A program made the translations under genes and the position numbers. Shown here piece by piece: positions 17,526-27,499 of a DNA stretch of 64,000 bases. The notes under the pieces were generated by a model, which saw only the letters and a program-made list of their open reading frames with translations, did no database searches and was not told where the DNA came from. Position 1 is the first letter of the stretch. Every line of letters starts with the position of its first letter. The DNA comes from DASRIA01 sp963768885 (GTDB lineage Bacteria; Actinomycetota; Thermoleophilia; Solirubrobacterales; JBBDJG01), in contig CAVYJN010000012.1 in assembly GCA_963768885.1 (NCBI GenBank), forward strand, positions 25,631-89,630, given 5' to 3'.

Positions 17526-20135
17526 GTGCGGGGTGTCACGTACGGGACCTTCCGTCCCGACGAGGCCGGGAGCGATTTCCCGCCGGCAGAGGCCGTCGCG
17601 GAGGATTTCGCGGGCATGGCCGCCCACGGAGTGAACTCCGTGCGCACTTATACGGTCCCTCCTCGGTGGCTGCTCGACCTCGCCCACGAGCACGGTCTCT
17701 GGGTGATGGTCGGCATCCCCTGGGAGCAGCACGTCACCTTCCTCGGCGACCGCCGCCGGGCCGCGGCGATCGAGCGCAACGTGCGCGCGGCCGTCCGGTC
17801 CTGCGCGGCCCACCCCGCGGTCCTCTGCTACGCGATCGGAAACGAGATCCCCGCCTCGATCGTGCGCTGGCACGGGCGGCGGCGGATCGAGCGCTTCCTG
17901 CGACGCCTCTACGACGCGGCGAAGCGCGAGGATCCCACGGCGCTCGTCACCTACGTGAACTACCCCAGCACCGAGTACCTCCAGCTGCCCTTCATCGACC
18001 TCGTCTGCTTCAACGTCTTCCTCGAGTCCGGCCCGCAGTTCGAGTCCTACCTCGCCCGCCTCCAGAACATCGCCGGAGACCGGCCCCTGCTCGTGACCGA
18101 GGCGGGGCTCGACTCGTTGCGCAACTCCGAGGAGGCCCAGGCCAAGGCGCTCGACTGGCAGGTGCGCACCGCCTTCTCCGGGGGTTGCGCGGGCATGTTC
18201 GTCTTCTCGTGGACCGACGAGTGGCACCGCGGCGGCTTCGACATCGACGACTGGGCGTTCGGCCTCGTGGACCGGGACCGGGCCCCGAAGCAGGCGCTCG
18301 CGACGGTCGGAAAGGCCTTCTCCGAGACGCCCTTCAGGGAGGACCCCGCCTGGCCCCGGATCTCGGTGGTCGTGTGCGCGTACAACAGCGAGGACACGCT
18401 GAAGAGCTGCTTCGACGGGCTGCGGGCGCTCGAGTACCCGGACTACGAGGTGATCGTCGTGAACGACGGCTCGACCGACCGCACGGACGCGATCACCCGG
18501 GAGTACGGCTTCCGCCTGATCAGCACGGAGAACCAGGGGCTGGCGAATGCGCGCAACGAGGGGCTCCATGCCGCCTCGGGGGAGATCGTCGCGTACATGG
18601 ACGCCGACGCGCGCCCCGACCCGCACTGGCTCGCGCATCTCGCGACCGCCTTCCTCAAGGCCTCGCACGCCGGCATCGGCGGCCCGAACATCCCGCCCCC
18701 GGACGACGGCGAGGTCGCGGAGTGCGTGGCGAACGCTCCCGGCGGCCCGATCCACGTGCTGCTCTCCGACGAGATCGCCGAGCACATCCCGGGATGCAAC
18801 ATGGCCTTCTGGAAGTCGAGCCTGCTGGCGATCGGCGGCTTCGACCCGCAGTTCTGCATCGCCGGCGACGACGTCGACATCTGCTGGCGGCTCCAGCAGC
18901 AGGGGTGGACCGTCGGGTTCAGCCCGGGCGCCGTCGTCTGGCATCACCGCCGCGATCACATGCGCGCGTACTTCAAGCAGCAGTTCGAGTACGGCAAGGC
19001 CGAGGCCCTGCTGGAGCGCAAGTGGCCCGAGCGCTACAACCGCGCCGGGCATCTCGCATGGGCCGGCCGCGTCTACGGCGCCCCTCCCTCGAAGCTGCTC
19101 AGCGGCCGCTGGAAGATCTACTACGGCACCTGGGGGACCGGGCTGTTCCAATCGGTCTACCAGCCGGCGCCCGGCATCCTCGGCTCACTGCCGTTGATGC
19201 CCGAGTGGTACCTGGTGATCGCCGGGCTCGCGGGCATCTCGGCGCTGGGCGCGCTGTGGCCCCCGCTGCTGCTGGCGGTCCCGGTCCTGGTGGCCGCCGT
19301 GCTCGCGCTCGTGTACAAGGCCGCGCTCGGCGGCATGCACGGCACCGTGTCCGCCGGCCGCTCCCGGTTCACGCGCTGGCGAATGCGCCTGCGCACCGGC
19401 CTGCTGTACCTGCTTCAGCCCGCCGCGCGCCTGGGCGGGCGACTGCGCTTCGGCTTGTCGCCGTGGCGGCGGCGCTCGGCGCCGCGTCTCGGCCTTCCGA
19501 TCCCGCGCAGCCGCAGCATCTGGAGCGAGCACTGGCGCGCTCCGGACGAGCGCGTCGCGCGTCTCGACAAGGCCCTGCGACGGGTCGGCGGGGTGGTCTT
19601 CTCCGGCGGCGACTACGAGCGCTGGGACCTCTATGTGCGCGGAGGCATGCTCGGCTCGATGCGGCTGCGCGTCGCGGTCGAGGAGCACGGCGGCGGCCGT
19701 CAGCTGGTCCGCATCCGCTCGTGGCCGCGCTTCTCGCGGATCGGGGCCGCCGTCGCACTCGGTTTTGCTGGGCTCGGCGTGGGCGCGGCGCTCGACGGCA
19801 TCTGGATCGCGGCGGCGATCCTCGGCGCCGCAATGATGCTGATCATCGTCTCGACGATCCAGGACTGCGCGACCGCCGCCGGCGTGATGCGCATCGCGCT
19901 CGCCGAGGAGGCGGAGAACGCCGGGCGCGAGCTCGCGCCACATGCGCCGTCGTCGTCGCGGCCGGCGCCGAGCATCGCGGGCAACGGCTTCGCCCCCGCC
20001 GTCGACGTGCACCACGCCCACAACGGCGGCGCGGCGAACGGCGTCACGGAGCTGGGGCGGCGCAACGGCAACGCGGTTCCCTCGCCGTTGAGCCTCACGG
20101 ATCGAGGCCTCAACGCGACGAACCGGGAGGAGTGA
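17526..20135 (+). CDS. Clan GH-A glycosidase-like domain fused to GT2 glycosyltransferase, membrane-bound
   Basis: 869 residues from the first GTG. Residues 1-270 form a TIM-barrel glycosidase: GVTYGTFRPDE opening, acid/base Glu107 in IGNEIPA, nucleophile Glu192 in LLVTEAGLDS and a late FSWTDEW. Residues 278-500 are a GT2 domain (VVVCAYNSEDTL, VNDGSTDRTD, DADARPD with the metal-binding DAD at 359-361, then ED-like GDDVDICWRLQQQGW). Two hydrophobic stretches follow at about 565-600, and another pair near the C-terminus flanks a small domain. Coding-like sequence (AHGKAIFRGDEKIHV) continues upstream in frame to about 17478 without ATG, GTG or TTG, so the true start may be a CTG or be masked by an error. 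An ABC exporter follows after 10 bases. Confidence 0.85.
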   Translation: MRGVTYGTFRPDEAGSDFPPAEAVAEDFAGMAAHGVNSVRTYTVPPRWLLDLAHEHGLWVMVGIPWEQHVTFLGDRRRAAAIERNVRAAVRSCAAHPAVLCYAIGNEIPASIVRWHGRRRIERFLRRLYDAAKREDPTALVTYVNYPSTEYLQLPFIDLVCFNVFLESGPQFESYLARLQNIAGDRPLLVTEAGLDSLRNSEEAQAKALDWQVRTAFSGGCAGMFVFSWTDEWHRGGFDIDDWAFGLVDRDRAPKQALATVGKAFSETPFREDPAWPRISVVVCAYNSEDTLKSCFDGLRALEYPDYEVIVVNDGSTDRTDAITREYGFRLISTENQGLANARNEGLHAASGEIVAYMDADARPDPHWLAHLATAFLKASHAGIGGPNIPPPDDGEVAECVANAPGGPIHVLLSDEIAEHIPGCNMAFWKSSLLAIGGFDPQFCIAGDDVDICWRLQQQGWTVGFSPGAVVWHHRRDHMRAYFKQQFEYGKAEALLERKWPERYNRAGHLAWAGRVYGAPPSKLLSGRWKIYYGTWGTGLFQSVYQPAPGILGSLPLMPEWYLVIAGLAGISALGALWPPLLLAVPVLVAAVLALVYKAALGGMHGTVSAGRSRFTRWRMRLRTGLLYLLQPAARLGGRLRFGLSPWRRRSAPRLGLPIPRSRSIWSEHWRAPDERVARLDKALRRVGGVVFSGGDYERWDLYVRGGMLGSMRLRVAVEEHGGGRQLVRIRSWPRFSRIGAAVALGFAGLGVGAALDGIWIAAAILGAAMMLIIVSTIQDCATAAGVMRIALAEEAENAGRELAPHAPSSSRPAPSIAGNGFAPAVDVHHAHNGGAANGVTELGRRNGNAVPSPLSLTDRGLNATNREE

Positions 20136-20145
20136 GACTGCAGTA

Positions 20146-22567
20146 GTGAAAGTCCCGTTCCGGCGACGACGCGATCCGAACGAAGTCGGAGCCTGGGACC
20201 AGTGGAAGATCCTCCCCAAGGCTCTCCCGTATCTCAGGCCCTACCGGAAGCTCGTCGTCGTATCCCTGATCTTGACGGTCACCGGCGCCGCCGTCGGGCT
20301 CGCGGGGCCCTGGCCGCTCGCGATCGTGATCGACGACGTGATCCTCGGCGGCGCGCCCGGCGCCGCGCCGCCGGGCATCCTGCAGCCGCTCTTCGGTCAG
20401 GACCCGGACCCGTACAAGCTGCTCGTCTTCATCGTCGCCCTCGGGTTCCTGATCTCGATCCTGGATCACGGCGTCCGCGTGTTCAGCGACTACGTGAACG
20501 CCAAGATCGAGCAGAACATCGTGCTCGACCTGCGCAGCGACCTGTTCGACCACGTGACGAAGCTCTCGCTGACCTACCACGACGAGCGTCACACCGGAAT
20601 GCTGATGGGCCTGATCAACAACCAGGCCTCGGCCCTCGGCGCGATCGTGATGTCGTTCCCGCCGATCGTCGAGAGCGTCCTGATGCTGATCGGGATGCTG
20701 ATCATCGCGCTGCTGATCGACTGGCAGGTGACGCTCGTCTCGCTGGTCTGCATACCGTTCCTCTACTGGGCCATCGGCCTGTACGGCACGCGCATCGTTC
20801 CGCGCATCCAGCGGGTGCAGGGCCTCGAGCTGCGTTCCCTGTCGATCGTCTTCGAGGCGATGACGATGCTGCGAGTGATCGTCTCCTTCGGCCGCCGCCG
20901 GCTCGAGCACTACCGCTTCACCACCCAGGGCAGGACGGCGGTCGACGCGCGCGTGCGGCTCACGGTCTTCCAGACGATGTTCTCGCTGGGCGTCTCGACG
21001 GCGATCGCGCTCGGTACCGCGATCGTGCTGGGCTTCGGCGCCTACCACGTGCTCCAGGGCAAGATCACGCTCGGCCAGATGACTGTCCTGATCTCGTACA
21101 TCGCGGCCGTGTACCAGCCGCTCACGCAGGTCAGCGAGACGATCGGCCACCTGCACCAGAGCTTCGTCTTCCTGAACGCCTCGATGTCGATCCTCGCCGA
21201 GAAGCCCGAGGTCGTCGAGAAGGAGAACGCGCTCGACATCGGGCGCGCACAAGGCGCGGTCGAGTTCGAGGACGTGAGCTTCTCCTACAAGGGCCGCCAG
21301 GACACGCTGAAGGACATCTCGTTCAGATGCAAAGGCGGCGACCGGGTGGCGGTCGTCGGGCCGACAGGCGCCGGGAAGACGACGTTGATGAACCTGCTCG
21401 TGCGCTTCTACGACCCGAAGTCGGGCACGATCAGGATCGACGGGCACGACACGCGCGACCTGACGCTGGACTGCCTGCGCGACCAGTTCAGCCTCGTGAT
21501 GCAGACGCCGCTGCTGTTCTCCGGCTCGATCGCGGACAACATCCGCTACGGCAAGCTCGACGCCACGATGGACGACATCGTCGACGGCCGCCCGGCGGCG
21601 AACTGCCACGACTTCATCTCGAGCCTTCCCGAAGGGCTACGACACCGAGCTCGGTGAGGGCGGCGCGCAGCTGTCGGGCGGCGAGCGCCAGCGGATCGCG
21701 GTCGCACGCGCGTTCATCCGCGGCGCGCCGATCCTGATCCTCGACGAGCCGACCTCGGCGATCGACTCGAAGACCGAGGCCGTGATCCTCGACGCGCTCG
21801 AGAATCTGATGGTCGGGCGAACCTCCTTCATGATCGCCCACCGCCTCTCGACGATCCGCGACGCGGACCTGATCCTGGTCCTGAACCACGGCGAGCTGGT
21901 CGAGCAGGGCACCCACGACGAGCTGCTCGCGCGACAAGGGCCTCTACTACCAGCTCTACGAGGCCCAGACCGGGCGCGCCGCAGCGATCGAGGCCCAGTA
22001 CGCGCAGGAGGCGCTCGCGGGCGGCGACTCCGAGCGCGGCGTCTCCGACATCATCGCGGAGGTCGCCACGGCCGAGGCGCTGGCGCGTTACGAAGGGGAG
22101 GCTGCGGAGCACGAGGACGAGCACGCGGGCGGGAACGGTTCACACGAGGATCGCGAGCCCGCTGGGCCGCCCGCCCGCCCTCCGGGCCTGTGGGCGCCGA
22201 TCGTCCCGCAGCCGGGCGGCCGTGCCGGCGCGGCGCTCCCGGCGCCGCCGTGCCGGCAGCGCCGGTGGTGCCGCAGCCCAACGGCGACTCGGGCGCCAAC
22301 GGCGGACATGCCAACGGGGACCAGACGGAGGTCACCGAGAAGGTGATCGAGACGCTCACGGATGCGGTCCGCCAGCGCATCCGGACGGCGCTCGACACCA
22401 GCGCGTCCGGCGGCGCCGCGGCCGACCGGCGCGGGCAGCCTGGAGCAGAGACAGGCAAGGCGGTGCCCGACAACGGCACCGAGGAGAGCGACGGCGACGC
22501 GGATGGCCCATCGGGGCCCGACGCACCCGGCCCTCCCCGCGCGGCGGGCGATGACGCCGGGACCTGA
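20146..22567 (+). CDS. ABC transporter, fused permease-ATPase, exporter type (frameshifted)
   Basis: The N-terminal half has six membrane helices of the MsbA/NdvA exporter fold. The ATPase half has Walker A GPTGAGKTT, Q-loop FSLVMQTPLLFSG, signature LSGGERQR and Walker B ILILDEPTSAID with H-loop IAHRLSTIRDAD. A Gly/Asp/Glu-rich cytoplasmic tail of about 200 residues follows. Frames change near 21634 (+1, GAAGGGCTAC), 21930 (+1) and 22245 (-1). DGRPAANCHD at about 21588-21600 instead of an expected DAARAANCHD suggests another pair of cancelling indels. GTG at 20146 is the start, 10 bases after the glycosidase-GT2 gene. Probable role: export of the glycan or a lipid-linked precursor. Confidence 0.85.
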
Positions 22568-25039
22568 CAGCGCTTCGAAGAAGATCGTCCTGCTGGGGAT
22601 GATGACCAGGATCCCCGTGGCGGGAGTGGTCTGGCAGACCGTGCACTACCTGCTCGGCCTCGAGCGCCTCGGGCTACGAGGCCTACTACGTCGAGACGCA
22701 CGCGCGCACGCCCGGGATGCTGATGGAGCGCGAGGAGGACGACAGCTCCGCGCGCGCGGCCGCGTTCGTCGACGGCGTCATGCGTCGCTTCGGGTTTCGC
22801 GACCGCTGGGCGTTCTTCGGCCTGCACGACGACAACCGCTGCTTCGGCATGAGCGAAGTCGCAGCTGCGGCGCCTGTACGGCGAGGCCCTGTGCCTGATC
22901 AACCTGCACGGCGGGACCGAGCCGCGGCCCGAGCTGTACGCGACGGACCGGCTCGTCTATCTCGAGACGGACCCCGTGCAGCTGCAGGCCGAGCTGCACC
23001 ACGGCCTGCAGGCGTCGTTCGACTTCCTCGAGCCGCACTGCTCGTTCTTCACCTACGCGGAGAACTACGGGAACCCTGACTGCAAGCTGCCCCGGCAGGA
23101 CCGCTTCCCGTTCCACCCCACCCGCCAGCCCGTGATCATGGACTTCTGGCGCGGACAGGGACGGCCGGGCGACCGCTTCACGACCGTCGGCAACTGGCGC
23201 CAGCCGTGGCGTGAGATCGAGCTCGACGGCGAGCGTTACAGCTGGAGCAAGCACCACGAGTTCATGAAGTTCGTCGACCTCCCGCAGCGCACGTCCCAGC
23301 CGTTCGAGCTCGCGCTCTCGAGCTACGAGCCCGAGGACAAGCGGATGCTCGAGGAGCACGGCTGGCAGGTGCGCCATGCGCTCGACTTCTCGATCGATCC
23401 CGACGAGTACCGCGACTACGTGACCGACTCGCGCGGCGAGTTCACCGTCGCCAAGGACCAGAACGTGCGCCTGCGCACGGGCTGGTTCAGCGACCGCAGC
23501 ATCACCTACCTGGCCGCCGGCCGTCCGGTGATCAGCCAGGACACCGGGTTCTCGAACGTCTTCCCGACCGGCGAGGGACTGTTCGGCTTCTCCACGACCG
23601 ACGAGATCCTGGCCGCCGTCGAGGCGATCAACTCCGACTACCCGCGCCACAGCCGCGCGGCGGAGGAGATCGCGCGCGAGTACTTCGCCCACGACGTCGT
23701 GCTCGGCCGCCTGCTCGAGGACGTCGGCGTGGACCTCTGCGGCGGCCGCGGCTACATCGTCACGCGCCACGGACACCGGCCCGTTCCCGGCGGACCTCGA
23801 GCTCGAGCCGGTGTCGCGCCGTCCCACGCGGCTGGCCCCCGAGACGCAGGCGCACGTCGAGTCGCGCCCGGTGCCCGTGCACACGCTGCGGCCGTGGCCC
23901 GGCTGCACGCCGGTCAGCATCGTGATGACGTGCCACGACAACCTGCTGTTCACCCGCATGTGCGGTGGAGAGCGTGCTCGCCTGCACGGAGTACCCGAAC
24001 CACGAGCTGATCGTGGTCGACAACGGCTCCGCGGACGGCACCCAGGAGTACCTGCGCCGAGCTCACGCGCTGCAACGCGCACGTGCGGCTCGTGCTGAAC
24101 CCCGGCAACGCCGGCTTCGCGCGTGCCTGCAACCAGGGTCTGGCGCTCGCCGACGGCGACATGCTGGTGCTCCTCAACGACGACACGCTGGTGACGCCCG
24201 GCTGGCTCCCGCGCCTGATCGCTCCGCTGCGCGACCCCGCGATCGGCCTGGCGGGAGCGGTGACGAACCGCATCGGCAACGAGGCCAGGTCCCCGCCGGC
24301 TATCGCACCTGGGGTGAGCTGCGGGAGTTCGCCGCCGAGCGCGCCGGCTCCCATGCGGGCGGCGTGTTCGACATCGGCACCGTGACGATGTTCTGCCTCG
24401 CCATGCGGCGGGACGCCTGGGAGCGGATCGGACCGCTCGACCAGCGGTTCGAGATCGGCATGCTCGAGGACGACGACTACTCGCGGCGGGCGCGCGCGGC
24501 GGGCTACCGGCTGGTGTGCGCGGAGAACGCGTTCGTGCACCACTTCGGGGAGACCTCGTTCGGCAAGCTGGTCTCCACCGGCCGTTACGGCGAGATCCTC
24601 GAGGAGAACAAGCGGCGCTTCGAGGAGAAGTGGGGCGAGCCGTGGCAGCCCTACGAGCGGCGTCACGACCCGGGCTACGAGGCGTTGCGCACCCGCGATC
24701 AGGGAGATCGTCGCCGACGCCGTGCCGGCCGATGCGACCGTGCTCGTCGTGAGCAAGGGCGACCCCGAGCTGCTCCGGCTCGGTGGACGGGCGGCACGCC
24801 ACTTCCCCGCGGAGGCCGACGGCACCTGGGCCGGTCACCATCCCGCCGACAGCGGCGAGGCCGTCGCGAGCCTGGAGGCGATGCGCGCGGCCGGTGGCGA
24901 GTTCATCGTCTTCCCGCGCACGGGCATGTGGTGGCTGGAGCACTACGAAGGCCTCCAGCAGCACCTCGAGAGCCGTTATGACGCCGTCGTGCGCGACGAC
25001 GAGTGCGTCATCTTCGCCCTCAACGGGCGCCGGTCGTGA
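22551..25039 (+). CDS. GT-B-like domain + GT2 domain + C-terminal repeat module (multiple frameshifts)
   Basis: Read across seven indels (about 22671, 22861, 23733, 23964, 24057, 24285, 24697; all +1 except 24285) this is a protein of about 827 residues. The first about 400 match the 385-residue GT-B-like paralogs at 35265, 39176 and 40330 (WFSDRSITYLAAGRPVI, QDTGFSNVFPTGEGLF). An Ala/Ser-rich linker leads to a GT2 domain (VSIVMTCHDNLLF, VVDNGSADGTQ, LVLLNDDTLV, ED motif in LEDDDYSRR). The final about 110 residues are the recurring WHFP/WWLEHY-type module. ATG overlaps the ABC gene by 17 bases. If the linker frameshift is a true gene boundary, a GTG at 23811 would start a separate GT2. Confidence 0.72.
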
Positions 25040-27411
25040 CCGACCCGCGGTGCTCCATCGTGATCCCCGTCCACAACCGCGCGGGGCTGACCCGGCGCTG
25101 CCTCGACACGATCCTCGCCGACCCGCCGCGCACGACCGTTCGAGATCCTGGTCGTGGACGACGCCTCCGACGACGAGACGCCCACCCTGCTCGCCGGGAT
25201 GCCCGCCCCGGTCCGCGCACTGCGTCGCGACCGCAACGGGGGCTTCGCGCAGGCATGCAACGACGGCGCCGCCGACGCGCACGGTGAGCTGCTGGTCTTC
25301 CTCAACAACGACACCGAGCCGAGAGCCGGATGGCTCGATGCCCTGGTGTCGTACCTCGACCGTCACCCCGCGGCCGGCGTCGTCGGCGCCAGGCTCCTGT
25401 TCCCCGACGAGACCGTGCAGCACGCCGGCGTGGTCGTCTGCCAGGACGGTCGTCCCCGGCATCTCTACGCGGGCTTCCCGGCCGACCATCCGGCGGTCAC
25501 CCGTCCACGGGAGCTTCAGGCCGTGACCGCCGCATGCATGCTCGTGCGGCGGGAGGCGTTCGCCGACGCGCGAGGCTTCGACCCGGCCTTCCGCAACTCG
25601 CTCGAGGACGTCGACCTCTGCCTGCGGCTGCGCGAGACGGGACTCGAGGTGCACTACTGCCCGGACAGCGTCGTGACGCACCTGGAGTCGGTGTCGCGGG
25701 GTCGCGGGTCGCGGGACGTCCAGCACAACTTCGATCTCTTCCGCGAGCGCTGGGAGGGCCGCGTGCGCCGCGACGACATCGATCACTACCTCGCCGACGG
25801 GCTGCTGCGGCTGCGCTACCGCGATCGTTATCCGATCGGCATCGAGGCCTCGCCCGAGCTGGCGGGCAGCCTGAGCGACCCCGGCGAGCTGAACCGGCTC
25901 GTGGAGCGCCAGCAGCGCCATATCTCGGACCTGTTGCAGGAGGTCGTGAGGCTGACCGCGCATGTCGCCGAGCTGGAGCTTGGAGGTGCGCCGTCCGCCG
26001 TCGGCCCTGGGGCGGAGGAGGCCAAGAGCCTCGAGGAGGTCGAGGAGATCGAGATGCGGATCCTCGAGCTCCAGCAGCGGCTGGCGGCGGCGTCGAACGG
26101 CTTCCAGCCGAGCGAGATCCTCGGGTACCGCAAGCAGCTCGCCGATATACATGCGGTGGTCGACGAGCGCGTGCCGGAGGGAGCCATCGTGCTCGTGATC
26201 AGCCGCGGCGACGAGGAGGCGCTCGATCTCGGCGGACGGCGCGCGTGGCACTTCCCCCAGGAGGGGGACGGCACGTACGCGGGGAGCTACCCGCGCGACT
26301 CCGAGGAGGCGGTGGCGCACCTCGAGCGCCTGCGCGAGCGCGGCGCGCAGTACCTGCTCGTGCCCGGCACGTCGGCCTGGTGGCTCGAGCACTACGAGGG
26401 TTTCGCGCGCCACCTGCGCCAGCGCTACCGGCCGTTGACCGAGCGTGAGGAGTGTGCCCTCTACGCGCTGGAGACGGCGCCTCGATGACCGCCTTGGACG
26501 GTCGGACCCGGTGGATACCCTCTGTGGGACCGCCGCGAGGGCCGAATGCGTCCACGGGCGGGAGGACGCGCACGCCATGACCACCACGAACATCCCGCGT
26601 GGCCACCCCAACTACTTCGGGCTGGTCGACGCTGTCACCTCGACCGTGACCGCGACGGTGCCGCCGTCCAAGACCGTCCTCATGGTCAGCAAGGGGGACG
26701 AGAACCTGCTGCGCCTCGGGTCGCGCAGCGGCTGGCACTTCCCACGGCTGAACGACGGCCGCTACGCAGGCTATTACCCGTCCGACGGCGCCGACGCGAT
26801 CGAGCAGCTCGAGGAGCTGCGCAAACGTGGCGCCGACTACATCGTGTTCCCCGCGACCTCGATGTGGTGGCTCGACCACTACCCGGAGCTCGGCGCTCAC
26901 CTGGAGACCAACTACGGGTCCGTCCTGAGGGACGACACCTGCACCATCTACGACCTGGGCGCGAACCAGCACCCCGATGGCGCTGACGCGCCGGCCCAGC
27001 CGCCCGCCGGCGTGAGCATCGGCGACGCGGGCAAGGAGGACCCGGGCCCACCCCCGGTCGCCGATCCGGGGCAGCTCGCCGCCTTCCTCGACGCAATCCT
27101 CCCGGACGAGGCGATCGTGGGAATCGTGAGCGGGGGCGACGAGCGCCTGATGGCGCTCGAGGGCCGCGAGCTCTGGCATTTCCCGCGGGACGCGTCCGGC
27201 GGGCATGTGGAAGACGCCCCCGCCGGTCCCGACGCGGCGCTCGACCAGCTCGAAGGCCTGCGTGCCCGGGGGTTGACGTTCCTGGTGGTGCCCCGCGGGA
27301 CGCCGTGGCTTGACGACTATCCCGGCTTCATCGAGCGACTCGAGCAGCGGCACCGGTGCGTAGCGCGCCAGCGTTATCTCTGCTCCGTCTACGACCTGAC
27401 CGAGTCACGAC
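24690..27411 (+). repeat. Four copies of a recurring protein-coding module of about 105 residues
   Basis: Copies lie at about 24690-25036, 26140-26485, 26625-26965 and 27069-27411, in three consecutive genes. A fifth, more diverged copy is in the minus-strand methyltransferase gene at about 38690-38998. Shared residues, in order: a V-P start, VLVVSKGD--LL-L--R, WHFP, G-YAG--P-D, a helix EA---LE-LR--GA-Y-V-P, the WWLEHY or variant, HL---Y, and a final D--C-IY-L. The pattern suggests a small alpha/beta fold. I do not recognise it as a named domain family. Confidence 0.75.
25036..26488 (+). CDS. GT2 glycosyltransferase with coiled coil and C-terminal repeat module (one frameshift)
   Basis: About 483 residues. 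The GT2 domain starts SIVIPVHNRAGLTRRCLDTI and continues VVDDASDDETPT, GGFAQACNDGA, FLNNDTEP (metal-binding NND-D) and NSLEDVDLCLRLRETG. A predicted coiled coil spans about residues 300-360 (LVERQQRHISDLLQEVVRL, EEIEMRILELQQRL). The last about 110 residues are the repeat module (VLVISRGDEEALDLGGR, AWHFPQEGDGTYAG, AWWLEHYEGF). The GTG start overlaps the previous TGA (GTGA). A +1 indel at about 25138 (ACCGTTCGAG) interrupts the strand leading to VVDDAS. The sugar is unknown; the fold is rhamnosyl/galactofuranosyl-transferase-like. Confidence 0.82.
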
Positions 27412-27494
27412 AGGTCCATACGGGTCCCAGGGTCCGCGAGCACAGCAGCTCGTGGCGCCGGCGGCTCCACGCGCGGGCCGGCGGGCGAGGCTGA
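26577..27494 (+). CDS. Protein made of two recurring modules, no enzyme domain
   Basis: 305 residues consisting only of two copies of the module found at the C-termini of the two preceding gene products. Copy one is at residues about 17-130 (VLMVSKGDENLLRLGSRSG, WHFPRLNDGRYAGYYPSDG, SMWWLDHYPELGAHL, DDTCTIYDLG). Copy two is at about 165-278 (AIVGIVSGGDERLMALEGR, LWHFPRD, GLTFLVVPRGTPWLDDYPGF, YLCSVYDL). They are joined by a Pro/Gly/Asp linker; no signal peptide or membrane helix. The module can therefore stand without a transferase, pointing to binding or scaffolding. GGAGG at 26561 supports the ATG. Confidence 0.75.
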   Translation: MTTTNIPRGHPNYFGLVDAVTSTVTATVPPSKTVLMVSKGDENLLRLGSRSGWHFPRLNDGRYAGYYPSDGADAIEQLEELRKRGADYIVFPATSMWWLDHYPELGAHLETNYGSVLRDDTCTIYDLGANQHPDGADAPAQPPAGVSIGDAGKEDPGPPPVADPGQLAAFLDAILPDEAIVGIVSGGDERLMALEGRELWHFPRDASGGHVEDAPAGPDAALDQLEGLRARGLTFLVVPRGTPWLDDYPGFIERLEQRHRCVARQRYLCSVYDLTESRQVHTGPRVREHSSSWRRRLHARAGGRG

Positions 27495-27499
27495 CCGAG

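Noticed and set aside
21630..25140. Programmed +1 frameshifting producing alternative GT and ABC proteins
   Set aside because: There are too many sites, no common slippery sequence or downstream structure, and the same kind of indel breaks ileS; sequence error explains it more simply.
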